From: CAYZFD01 sp964477735
GTDB lineage: Bacteria > Bacteroidota > Bacteroidia > Flavobacteriales > Flavobacteriaceae
Direction: 5' to 3'
Length of the DNA: 56,624 bases
Assembly: GCA_964477735.1 (NCBI GenBank)
Contig: CAYZFD010000006.1
Span: 1-56,624 of the forward strand
Positions 1 through 8,297 of this stretch are shown one piece after another. The translations under genes and the position numbers were made by a program. The notes under the pieces are model-generated. The model did no database searches. It worked only from the letters and a program-made list of their open reading frames with translations, and was not told where the DNA came from. Every line of letters starts with the position of its first letter. Position 1 is the stretch's first letter.

Positions 1-1447
1 CGCAAAGTAAAATGTCATGGGCGTTGGCATCTTCTTTTCGAGCATAGAAGCTATTATTGGTCGCCACAACTTTTAATTGATGTTTTTCGGCCAATGTTTT
101 AAGAACGGGGTTCACTCGGTCTTCATCTTCTTGCCCATGGCGCATGACTTCGACATATAAGTCATTTCCAAAAATAGAATGCCACCATAACAGCGCTTCC
201 TCGGCTTGTGATTCTCCTACATTCAAAATTTTATTGGGCACCTCACCATTCAAATGTCCAGTGAGAACAATCAGGTCGCTATGGTATTGCTCCACAACTG
301 CACGGTCAATTCTAGGCACATAATAAAATCCCTCTGTGTAGGCCAGCGAGCTCATCTTGGCTAAGTGGTGATAACCTTTTTTGTTTTTGGCCAAAAAAAC
401 CACCTGATATCCATCATCACGTCTTGAGCGATCTAAACGGTTTTCACAAACATAAAACTCACAACCCAAAATGGGTTTTAATGATTTTTTATCAGTGAGG
501 TCTTTGATGGAATCGTTATATTGATGAATGGCACTAACAAAATGAAAGGCACCCATCATGTTGGCCGTATCGGTTAGGGCAATAGCGGGTTGACCATCTT
601 CGGAGGCAGCAGCGACCAATTCACTGATTCTTGTGGTGGCCTGTAGCACAGAAAACTGACTGTGATTGTGTAGATGTACAAACGGCATTTCGGCCATGGC
701 CGATTGGTTCTGAACAATTTCGGCATTTGAGGGCTGGTCTGAACTTTCGGTTTGCTTACGCAACTTCGCTGATTCCGCTTTCAGATTTCTGTGCTGAAGT
801 CCAACTGCCTTTACTCCATCAGGGAAATTTTTGGCTAAGGTTTCTGAAGTGATCGATAGCGATTCTTCATTCCAATGTTTTTGGCGCACAAGCTCTAAAA
901 AAACGCGGGCCGTAGCCTCAACGTCGGCAGTAGCGTTGTGCGCTTCAGTAAAGGTGGTTTGAAATAAAAAATGATGCAATTCCGACAAGGTCGGCAACTT
1001 AAATTTTCCACCTCTTCCTCCAGTAATTTGACACAAATTGGCTGTTTCTTCAGTACAAGTATCTAAAACGGGAAGGCTTAAAAGGGAGTTTTCAAAACCT
1101 TTGCGATGACACTCAGCACCAATAATATTTAAATCGAATTGAAGGTTATGCCCCACCAAATAAGAGGCTTTGGATACATCCTCAAAAAAACTTTCAAGCA
1201 CTGAGGTGAGCGGAACGCCTGTTTGTGTTGCCAAAGCAGTTGAAATGCCATGCACCTGTTCCGATTCAAATGGGATGTCATAGTTTTCGGGGGCAATTAA
1301 AAAGTCTTTTTGAGAGAGCAATGTCCCATCCTCATAGTGTAACTGCCAAGCCAACTGAACACAGCGTGGCCAGTTATCAGTATCGGATAAAGGCGCGTCC
1401 CATCTTTTGGGAAGTCCTGTAGTTTCGGTATCAAAAACTAAATACAT
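1..1447 (-). CDS. dnaE: DNA polymerase III alpha subunit with N-terminal exonuclease domain (3' part off the left edge)
   Basis: Replicative polymerase subunit. About 482 residues are visible, starting at the ATG read from 1447. Residues 1-180 form a DEDD exonuclease of the DnaQ type, with FDTETTGLP near the start, then GHNLQFD and HNATADVEAT. From about residue 254 (position 688) a PHP domain begins with FVHLHNHSQFS, the usual start of bacterial DnaE. The frame is open through the left edge, so the polymerase palm, fingers and C-terminus lie outside. The exonuclease-DnaE fusion is known in Bacteroidetes, where proofreading and polymerase share one chain. It is divergent from rpsP. Domain calls are secure; full length cannot be judged. 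Confidence 0.93.
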   Translation of the reverse strand, partial: MYLVFDTETTGLPKRWDAPLSDTDNWPRCVQLAWQLHYEDGTLLSQKDFLIAPENYDIPFESEQVHGISTALATQTGVPLTSVLESFFEDVSKASYLVGHNLQFDLNIIGAECHRKGFENSLLSLPVLDTCTEETANLCQITGGRGGKFKLPTLSELHHFLFQTTFTEAHNATADVEATARVFLELVRQKHWNEESLSITSETLAKNFPDGVKAVGLQHRNLKAESAKLRKQTESSDQPSNAEIVQNQSAMAEMPFVHLHNHSQFSVLQATTRISELVAAASEDGQPAIALTDTANMMGAFHFVSAIHQYNDSIKDLTDKKSLKPILGCEFYVCENRLDRSRRDDGYQVVFLAKNKKGYHHLAKMSSLAYTEGFYYVPRIDRAVVEQYHSDLIVLTGHLNGEVPNKILNVGESQAEEALLWWHSIFGNDLYVEVMRHGQEDEDRVNPVLKTLAEKHQLKVVATNNSFYARKEDANAHDILLC

Positions 1448-1554
1448 GAGCAATTTAAGCTGTCATAAAATTAAGGGTAAGTAGCCAAAAAGAGGGTAAT
1501 TATTCTCACAAGTTATTAACGAAATCCACATGGTTAAATTAATTCGGTTTCATG

Positions 1555-1584
1555 TTGATGGTTCAAAAAAAACAATTACATTTG
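1555..1584 (+). promoter_or_regulatory. rpsP-rimM promoter (Bacteroidetes type)
   Basis: TTG at 1555-1557 is followed after 19 bases by TACATTTG at 1577-1584. This matches the flavobacterial consensus TTG-N17-23-TAnnTTTG. It predicts a leader of roughly 40 bases before the rpsP ATG at 1631. Confidence 0.7.
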
Positions 1585-1630
1585 CCGCTCATTAATAACC
1601 AAGGTTTAGAACCTTATAAATTAATTTGTT

Positions 1631-2424
1631 ATGCCAGTACGTATTCGTCTTCAAAGACATGGAAAAAAAGGCAAGCCTTTCTATTGGGTCGTTGCCGCAG
1701 ATTCAAGAGCCAAAAGAGATGGCCGTTACCTAGAGAAAATCGGAACCTATAACCCTAACACACAACCTGCAACAATAGATCTCAATGCAGATGCTGCTGT
1801 TCGTTGGTTGCAAAATGGTGCACAACCCTCTGATACTGCCAAAAATATTTTGTCCTATACAGGTGTGTTGTTGAAAAACCACTTGCTTAATGGCGTTAAA
1901 AAAGGTGCTCTTTCTCAAGAAGATGCCGATGCTAAGTTTGAAGCTTGGTTAGCTGAAAAAGTTCAAAAAATTGAAGCCAAAAAATCAGCCCTGTCAAAAG
2001 AAAAAGCCAACAAAAAATCTGAAGCCTTAGCTGCCGAAAAAGAAGCTAACGAAAAACGTTTGGCCGCTCAAGCCGCAGAAATTGCTGANNNNNNNNNNNN
2101 NNNNNNNNNNNNNNNNNNNNNNNNNNNNNNNNNNNNNNNNNNNNNNNNNNNNNNNNNNNNNNNNNNNNNNNNNNNNNNNNNNNNNNNNCCGAAAAAGAAG
2201 CTAACGAAAAACGTTTGGCCGCTCAAGCCGCAGAAATTGCTGAGGAAGAAGCTGCTCCAGAAGCTGAAGTCGCAACAGAAACTGAAACAGTTGCTGAAGA
2301 AGCTGCTCCAGAAGCCGAAGTTGCTACAGAGACTGAAGAGGTTGCAGAAGAAGCTGCTCCAGAAGCTGAGGTTGCAACAGAAACTGAAGACACAACCGAG
2401 AGCTCAGAGGAAGCCGAAAAATAA
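1631..2424 (+). CDS. rpsP: 30S ribosomal protein S16 with long repeat-rich C-terminal tail (contains assembly gap)
   Basis: Small-subunit protein S16. The canonical fold occupies about residues 1-85, beginning MPVRIRLQRHGKKGKPFYWV. A Lys/Ala/Glu-rich helical linker follows, then an acidic tail with three copies of a 17-residue unit (EEAAPEAEVATETE plus three residues). A run of 100 N splits the gene at 2089-2188. Read literally through the N run, the frame shifts and gives a false protein running on past 2424. The 55 bases before and after the gap are identical; collapsing the duplicate plus the N run removes 155 bases and restores one frame ending at TAA 2422-2424, about 212 residues. Flavobacterial S16 proteins often carry such tails. 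It is followed closely by rimM. Confidence 0.93.
2034..2243 (+). repeat. exact 55-bp direct duplication flanking the assembly gap
   Basis: Bases 2034-2088 and 2189-2243 are identical and directly abut the N run on both sides. Two contig ends that share one k-mer of 55 and were scaffolded but not merged would look like this. A true tandem repeat too long for the reads would also fit. Confidence 0.9.
2089..2188. other. assembly gap, 100 N
   Basis: The run is exactly 100 unknown bases, a conventional placeholder length, so the true gap size is not known. It lies inside rpsP. Confidence 0.99.
2245..2397 (+). repeat. three tandem 51-bp units in the rpsP tail
   Basis: Units start at 2245, 2296 and 2347. 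Each encodes EEAAPEAEVATETE followed by TVA, EVA or DTT. Third-codon-position differences between units (gct/gcc, gtc/gtt, gca/gct) show the repeat is old rather than a recent slip. Confidence 0.9.
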
Positions 2425-2439
2425 TCACTATTTTAGAGG

Positions 2440-2964
2440 ATGCGGAAAGAAGATTGCTTCTACCTTGGCACCCTCGTTTCGAAATATAGTTTTCGAGGTG
2501 AACTCCATGCCAAGCTCGATACAGACGAGCCTGATCGCTACACGACATTGGAATCGGTTTTGATTGAATTCAATCAAACGCTGATTCCTTTTTTTGTTGA
2601 AAAGGCACAACTTCATAAAAGCAACTTACTTCGCATAAAGTTTGAAGATATAAACGACGAAAAAGCTGCAGATAGCCTCATTGGATGCGACCTTTTCCTA
2701 CCACTGACTTTGCTTCCCAAACTAGAAGGCGATCAATTTTACTTTCATGAAATTATTGGTTTTGAAGTCATTGACAAGCGACAAGGCTTTGTGGGACAGA
2801 TCGAAACTGTAAATGATCAAACCGCACAAACTATAATTGAAGTTCGAAGTCCAAACGGCAAGCAACATCTCATCCCATTGGTGGCGTCATGGATGGAAAA
2901 ACTTGACCGAAAAAAACAACAGCTCATTCTCAACACACCCGAAGGTCTCCTTGATTTAGCATAG
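2440..2964 (+). CDS. rimM: ribosome maturation factor RimM
   Basis: 16S rRNA processing factor that binds S19 and helps mature the 30S head. At 174 residues it has the family length. The N-terminal RimM barrel starts YLGTLVSKYSFRGELHAKL; the C-terminal PRC-like barrel contains FHEIIGFEVID, VGQIETV and the ending with LIPLVASWMEKLD. It starts 15 bases after the rpsP stop, the usual rpsP-rimM pairing, and is presumably cotranscribed from the promoter upstream of rpsP. No anomalies seen. Confidence 0.95.
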   Translation: MRKEDCFYLGTLVSKYSFRGELHAKLDTDEPDRYTTLESVLIEFNQTLIPFFVEKAQLHKSNLLRIKFEDINDEKAADSLIGCDLFLPLTLLPKLEGDQFYFHEIIGFEVIDKRQGFVGQIETVNDQTAQTIIEVRSPNGKQHLIPLVASWMEKLDRKKQQLILNTPEGLLDLA

Positions 2965-2970
2965 TATCTC

Positions 2971-4944
2971 ATGAAAAAGTGGGGGATTATAATCATTTGT
3001 TTTAATCTTTGGGCACAAAACCCAACACCCTTGCTTTTGAATGAGGTGGTCTTAGAAGCACCCCTCATGACCACCACAACCCATCACCCTTATGCCCTAA
3101 CACTTATACAAGACAGTTTGGGACTTCAAATGCAGCAAAACATTGGGCAACAATTACAAGGGATTCCAAGTTTATTTGCGAGCAGTCAACAAAACTTTTC
3201 TCAAGACACGAGAATCTCGATTCGTGGTTTTGGTGCTCGGGCTCCCTTTGGAATTCGCGGCATTCGATTGCTGCTCAATGGAATTCCACTCACTACCCCC
3301 GATGGTCAAACCCAAATTGATCACATTCCTTTACCCCTTATCCACAAAATTGAAGTACTCAGAGGGATATCAAGCGGTCTTTATGGAAATGCTTCTGGAG
3401 GCGTTATTTTGTTAAAAACTAAACCCGTTGAGGCCTCAGAGGTGCAGTTAGAAAGTTCGCTTGGTAGTGGTAATTTTAAGGTCCTAAACGGCTTGGTGAG
3501 TCAGAATACCGATAAAACCCAATGGCGTGTATATTTAGAAAACAGCAAAGCAGATGGCTATAGAGATTGGAGTGGTTATGAAAATAACATAATAGACCTT
3601 AGTATAAACCAAAAGCTTGCTGAAAACGAAACGATTTCATTGCACTACAACCACCTCAATAGCCCTTTTGCCTATGACAGTGGCGGATTAACCCTCGAAG
3701 AAGTTCATGACAACCGACGTCAAGCAAGACAAATCAACAAAGGTTTCAAAGCACAAGAAAAAGTGAATCAACATTTTGTGTCATTGCGCTACAAAAAATT
3801 GGTCGAAACCCATCGCAATACCCAAGCCTATTTGTTTTATAACAAAAGAAATTTGGAAGCTTTTTTGCCTTTCGAATATGGTGGAGCGGTTGACTTAGGA
3901 CGTCATTATACAGGATTTGGTCTTCGAAAAGAATTTCATAAAAATAGACAGCAATGGCTGGTGGGGATCGATGCCGCTTGGCAATCAGATGACCGTGAAA
4001 GATTTAAAAATTTGATGGGCGTTCGAGGAGACAAAACCCTTCACCAAGGTGAATTCTTTGGCAGCACCGGCCTTTTTGTTATGCACCACTGGCGCCTAAA
4101 TCATCTGTTTCTGAGAACTGGCTTGCGCTGGGATGGCCACCTGATTGGATTACATGACAAACTCCAAAACAACAACGCTAAAAACTTTTTTGATGCCCTA
4201 TCTCCAGTGCTCAGCTTTGAATGGAATGGCATTCAAAAATTGAAAATTTTTGCACGATATGCCCAAGGATTTGAAACACCTACGCTCAACGAACTTTCGG
4301 CAAATCCTACTGGAGACACTGGTTTTAACGAAAATTTGGGGTTGCAATTTTCTAAAGAATTCGAATGGGGACTTCGTCATCAAACAGAACATTTTTCTTT
4401 ACAATTGCTGCATTTTATTACCCAAACCCAAGGTGAAATCTTGCCCTATGAATTAGAAGAATTTCCTAACCAAAGTTTTTATGCCAATCTTGAGGAAACG
4501 ACAAGAAAGGGGCTTGAACTTGAACTAGCCTGGCTCCCAAACCAAAAATGGTTACTGAAACTTAGCGGAAGTCATGGGCGTTATCAAATCAACGAAAATC
4601 AACGATCATTGCCCAATATCCCTGAAACTCAGGGGTTTTTACGAATTCAGTATAACACAACCGAAAACAGCCTGCTAAGTCTTCATGTTGGTGCACAAAG
4701 CCAGCGATTCGCCAACGCTGAAAATAGCGTAACTGTTCCAGCAGCACATCAATTAGATGTTGTTTTTCAAAAACGCTGGAAAAACTTATGGTTAACTTTT
4801 GGAATCAACAACCTCACGGACTTTAAAGGATTTGACAACATTCGTGTCAATGCCTTTGGAAAGCGCTATTATGAACCCGCTGCTGGACGTCAATATTTTG
4901 GTCGATTAATTTTAAAAATACCTTGTTTTACTTCTAAGTTTTAA
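2971..4944 (+). CDS. TonB-dependent outer-membrane receptor
   Basis: Outer-membrane gated transporter of 657 residues. A signal peptide (MKKWGIIIICFNLWAQ) is followed directly by a plug domain containing DTRISIRGFGARAPFGIRGI, LLNGIPLTTPDG and IEVLRGISSGLYGN. A 22-strand-type barrel rich in alternating aromatic residues ends near the C-terminal F. It lacks the N-terminal carboxypeptidase-regulatory domain of SusC proteins, so it looks more like siderophore or metal-complex receptors. The substrate cannot be read from sequence. It begins 6 bases after rimM, so it may be read from the same transcript. Its stop overlaps the convergent galT stop by four bases. Confidence 0.9.
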   Translation: MKKWGIIIICFNLWAQNPTPLLLNEVVLEAPLMTTTTHHPYALTLIQDSLGLQMQQNIGQQLQGIPSLFASSQQNFSQDTRISIRGFGARAPFGIRGIRLLLNGIPLTTPDGQTQIDHIPLPLIHKIEVLRGISSGLYGNASGGVILLKTKPVEASEVQLESSLGSGNFKVLNGLVSQNTDKTQWRVYLENSKADGYRDWSGYENNIIDLSINQKLAENETISLHYNHLNSPFAYDSGGLTLEEVHDNRRQARQINKGFKAQEKVNQHFVSLRYKKLVETHRNTQAYLFYNKRNLEAFLPFEYGGAVDLGRHYTGFGLRKEFHKNRQQWLVGIDAAWQSDDRERFKNLMGVRGDKTLHQGEFFGSTGLFVMHHWRLNHLFLRTGLRWDGHLIGLHDKLQNNNAKNFFDALSPVLSFEWNGIQKLKIFARYAQGFETPTLNELSANPTGDTGFNENLGLQFSKEFEWGLRHQTEHFSLQLLHFITQTQGEILPYELEEFPNQSFYANLEETTRKGLELELAWLPNQKWLLKLSGSHGRYQINENQRSLPNIPETQGFLRIQYNTTENSLLSLHVGAQSQRFANAENSVTVPAAHQLDVVFQKRWKNLWLTFGINNLTDFKGFDNIRVNAFGKRYYEPAAGRQYFGRLILKIPCFTSKF

Positions 4945-5960
4945 ATGAAGCTTCTTAGTCGATCAGCGGCAATCTCGGCAGTGATATCTCTTTGTGGCAT
5001 GCCAAACATTTCATAGCCCACCATAAATTTCTTAACTGTTGCGCTTCGCAATAACGGGGGATAGAAACTCATGTGCCAATGCCAATGGCCGATCTCTTGG
5101 CCGTGGGTAGGCGCTTGATGGATGCCACTCGAATAGGGAAATGAACACTGAAACAATTTGTCATAAGCTGCAGTTAAACGGCCAATTGCCAAGGCGAACT
5201 CTTGGGTTTGAGCTGGGGTCATGGCCGAAATATGAGGCTGGTGTGCTTTTGGAACAATCATGGTTTCGAATGGCCAAACAGCCCAAAAAGGCACCAAGGC
5301 CACAAAATGCTCATTTTCGTAAACAATTCGACGGGCTTCGCTCAGTTCTTGTTGTAAATAGTCACCCAACAAACTGCGGCGGTATTCTACAAAATATTGA
5401 GCCTGATTTAAGTCCTTTTTCAATACCTCGTTTGGCAGTGTAGATTGACTCCAAATCTGCCCATGAGGATGGGGATTGCTACAACCCATTACCGCCCCTT
5501 TGTTTTCGAAAATTTGAACATAATTTATTGAAGAACCACTGCCCAAAACCTGGTACTCATTCATCCAAACCTGAACCACTTTTTCAATTTCTTTAGGGGT
5601 CATCTCTGCCAAGCTCTTTGAATGATCGGGACTGAAACAAATGACCTTGCAAATGCCTGTTTCACTTTCGGCGATGAGCAATCGGTTTTTTTCTGAAAAT
5701 TTTGGACTGTTTTGTTGAAGGGCTGCAAAATCATTGTTAAAAACAAAGACATCCTTATAGTTGGGATTAATGGCACCATTGGCTCTTTTGTTGCCTGCGC
5801 ATAAATAGCACTGGGGATCGTATGCTGGTCGTTTGTTTTTCGGCACTTCCTCGTTCTGACCATCCCAAGGTCGTTTTGCTCTATGTGGCGAAACAAGTAC
5901 CCACTCGCCCGTTAGAATATTGAATCGCTTATGTGAAAAGTCTTGTAAGTTTGATGTCAT
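4941..5960 (-). CDS. galT: galactose-1-phosphate uridylyltransferase
   Basis: Leloir pathway enzyme that swaps UMP between UDP-glucose and galactose-1-phosphate. From the chosen start the protein has 339 residues. A CYLC zinc motif lies at 51-54 and the active-site HPHGQIW at about 164-170, with His166 the expected nucleophile; HWHWH appears near the C-terminus. An upstream in-frame ATG at 5987 exists, but the ATG at 5960 overlaps the galK stop as ATGA, a typical coupled start, and is preferred. It is last in a likely fructokinase-galK-galT operon. Confidence 0.95.
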   Translation of the reverse strand: MTSNLQDFSHKRFNILTGEWVLVSPHRAKRPWDGQNEEVPKNKRPAYDPQCYLCAGNKRANGAINPNYKDVFVFNNDFAALQQNSPKFSEKNRLLIAESETGICKVICFSPDHSKSLAEMTPKEIEKVVQVWMNEYQVLGSGSSINYVQIFENKGAVMGCSNPHPHGQIWSQSTLPNEVLKKDLNQAQYFVEYRRSLLGDYLQQELSEARRIVYENEHFVALVPFWAVWPFETMIVPKAHQPHISAMTPAQTQEFALAIGRLTAAYDKLFQCSFPYSSGIHQAPTHGQEIGHWHWHMSFYPPLLRSATVKKFMVGYEMFGMPQRDITAEIAADRLRSFI

Positions 5961-7111
5961 GCTGAAATAATTTCGGTCCCGTTGCATAGTGCCACCTCGT
6001 ATATAGAACAGGCTTTGTTAAATTTATTTAAATATTTTTGAGCTACATTTTTGGAAAATGTAGGGATATAATCTTTTCGAATGAGGTTGATGGTGCAACC
6101 ACCAAAGCCACCACCCATCATTCTTGCGCCAAGAATTTCGGGAATTTCAAGCGTTTCATCCACCAAAAAATCCAATTCCTTGCAACTCACTTTATAGTTC
6201 TTTGACAAGCCTAGATGCGACTGATAAATAAGTGCCCCCAAGGTTTCTAGGTCATGTTGTTTGATGGCCTCGCCCGCTTTTTGTGCCCTACTGTTTTCGT
6301 TAATTACAAACTTCACTTTATTAAGATCATCCTCTGAAAGCTGAGATTTAATTTTATCTAGATCTTCACAATTGGCATCTCTTAGGGCCTTAATGTTAAG
6401 GAGTTCTGAGGCTTTTTCGCATACCGCTCTACGGTCATTATAGGCACTGTCAGACAAAGTGTGCTTCACGTTTGTGTTGATGAGAAGGAGACCATATTCC
6501 TTAAAATCAATCTTAAAAGTCTCCGCTTGTAAGCTTCGGCAATCTAAGAGTAAGGCACTATTTTCTTTTCCGAACATACTGGCATATTGATCCATTATGC
6601 CACATTGAACTCCAACAAAATGATGTTCTGCTTTTTGTGAGATGAAAATCATTTCTTCTTGACGCAAACCCAAATTAAAAAGGGCGTTGAGTCCCACCAC
6701 AACACTGTTCTCTAGGGCCGCTGAAGAAGACATGCCCGCTCCTCCAGGAATATTTCCACTAAAAACCATGTGGAAAGGTTCGATCATTTTTCTCATTTTG
6801 TGAAGCTCTGACACCACCCCTAAAATGTAGTTTCTCCAATCATTGTTCTCAACAGGCTCCAAATGATTGACGTCAAATTCAAAACTGTCATTTTTATCGA
6901 GCGCATGAAGGGTGGTTTTTTGCGTGTCAGATTTTTGGAAAGCCGCTACAATCCCTTTGTCGATGGCAGCAGGAAACACAAAACCATCATTATAATCGGT
7001 GTGCTCACCTATGAGGTTGATGCGTCCAGGTGAATAAACAACAAGCGGTTTGCCTTCGAAACGATCTTGAAAAGCTTGAGTTACTTTGGCTATTAAATTT
7101 TGTTTAGACAT
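5957..7111 (-). CDS. galK: galactokinase
   Basis: GHMP-family kinase that phosphorylates galactose at C1. It has 384 residues. The signature GRINLIGEHTDYN is at 29-41, the glycine-rich ATP loop IPGGAGMSSSAALEN follows in the middle, and the third GHMP motif ARMMGGGFGGCTINL lies near the C-terminus. It couples by a 4-base overlap to galT. The 85 bases between it and the upstream kinase gene contain no clear terminator, so cotranscription is likely. This pair covers the first two steps of galactose use; epimerase and mutarotase genes are not in this window. Confidence 0.96.
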   Translation of the reverse strand: MSKQNLIAKVTQAFQDRFEGKPLVVYSPGRINLIGEHTDYNDGFVFPAAIDKGIVAAFQKSDTQKTTLHALDKNDSFEFDVNHLEPVENNDWRNYILGVVSELHKMRKMIEPFHMVFSGNIPGGAGMSSSAALENSVVVGLNALFNLGLRQEEMIFISQKAEHHFVGVQCGIMDQYASMFGKENSALLLDCRSLQAETFKIDFKEYGLLLINTNVKHTLSDSAYNDRRAVCEKASELLNIKALRDANCEDLDKIKSQLSEDDLNKVKFVINENSRAQKAGEAIKQHDLETLGALIYQSHLGLSKNYKVSCKELDFLVDETLEIPEILGARMMGGGFGGCTINLIRKDYIPTFSKNVAQKYLNKFNKACSIYEVALCNGTEIISA

Positions 7112-7196
7112 GATTTACAACTTTAAATTGAAGCCCCCTTAAAAGAATGCTTTTGTTATCAATATTTAATTTTTGTCATCTGGAACAATATAGACT

Positions 7197-8120
7197 TTAT
7201 TTGGTAACGGTATTTTCACTATCGAAGGAAGGGTTTGTGTACATTAACCTTTCAACTTCTTCAATCGATATTTCGGCATTTGCACCCGTTTTTGAAGCAA
7301 CAACTGCACCCACAGCACAAGCGAAATCTAAACTTTCTTGGTGATGCTTTTGTGAAATCAATTTAGTAATAAGTGCAGACAGGAAGCTATCCCCTGCCCC
7401 TATGGTATCTACTACTGAAACGGAATATCCACTATTGGAATACAATTCATTTTCTATCATAAGAACTGCTCCATTCTGCCCTCGAGTTATGCATAGTGAT
7501 TTTAGATTAAATCGCTTCTGCAAGAATTTTATGTTTTCAAATAAGTCTATTGATTTAAATCCAAAATGGATGGCAAGAATTCGCGTTTCCTCATCGTTGA
7601 GCTTCACCAAATCGGATTGTAGCATCAGCTTTTCTATCAGGGGTAGATCCAAAAATCCCGGCCTAAGGTTTACGTCAAACACCTTGAATGTTGCATATTT
7701 AAGCAAGCTTAACAACGTATTTCTAGATGTTTGATCCCTACAGGCAAGAGATCCGAAGATAAACGCATCGGCTTTTTTTGTGTTTTCAACGAGCCCTTCA
7801 TTCAATTCAATTTTGTCCCAAGCTGCTGGATGCTCAATATTATAGTTGGCATTTCCTAAGCCATCGAGAGATATGCGAACTTTCCCTGTGGGTAAATGCT
7901 TATCTTGTTGGATTAACACGTGATCGACTTGTTTTAAATCAAGAAAATCTTTGAGTGCCAGTCCAAGATCATCTGATCCAACTCTCGAAATTATAATGGA
8001 TTTAACCCCGAAAGAAGATGCACGAATGGCCACATTCATAGGGGCCCCTCCAGGGACAGAGCCTGAGGGTAATATATCCCATAAAGTTTCTCCAAAACAA
8101 ACAAAACTTTTATTGATCAT
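7197..8120 (-). CDS. PfkB-family carbohydrate kinase, probable fructokinase
   Basis: Sugar kinase of 307 residues. It opens with FVCFGETLWDILP and GGAPMNVA, the PfkB N-terminal motif of fructokinases. The C-terminal motif DTIGAGDSF is at 238-246, with Asp244 as predicted catalytic base. The product probably phosphorylates fructose at C6. The setting supports this: a GH32 fructosidase gene lies nearby and the gal genes follow on the same strand. Other PfkB substrates cannot be excluded from sequence alone. Confidence 0.85.
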   Translation of the reverse strand: MINKSFVCFGETLWDILPSGSVPGGAPMNVAIRASSFGVKSIIISRVGSDDLGLALKDFLDLKQVDHVLIQQDKHLPTGKVRISLDGLGNANYNIEHPAAWDKIELNEGLVENTKKADAFIFGSLACRDQTSRNTLLSLLKYATFKVFDVNLRPGFLDLPLIEKLMLQSDLVKLNDEETRILAIHFGFKSIDLFENIKFLQKRFNLKSLCITRGQNGAVLMIENELYSNSGYSVSVVDTIGAGDSFLSALITKLISQKHHQESLDFACAVGAVVASKTGANAEISIEEVERLMYTNPSFDSENTVTK

Positions 8121-8167
8121 GATACGTTAGGAAATATTTATTTTGAATTTTTGAGATGATGCATAAA

Positions 8168-8175
8168 CAAATATA
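8168..8175 (-). promoter_or_regulatory. candidate -7 box for the fructokinase-galK-galT unit
   Basis: Reading leftward the box is TATATTTG, a full match to TAnnTTTG, 47 bases before the kinase ATG. No TTG lies at the preferred distance, so support is from the -7 box alone. Confidence 0.45.
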
Positions 8176-8297
8176 AACCGAAAAACACACAACAGCGTAA
8201 TGAGAATAGATATGTTACAGACTTTTAAATTTTGTTATTTTTATCAAGCATATATCAAGATCGATAGCATTACTTCAATTTTTAATTATTTCATGTT

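Noticed and set aside
1631..2563. A 310-residue protein read straight through the N run, ending at 2563
   Set aside because: The frame after the gap depends on the arbitrary 100-N length. Its second part is out of frame with the S16 tail and overlaps rimM. Joining the 55-bp duplicates restores the real frame.
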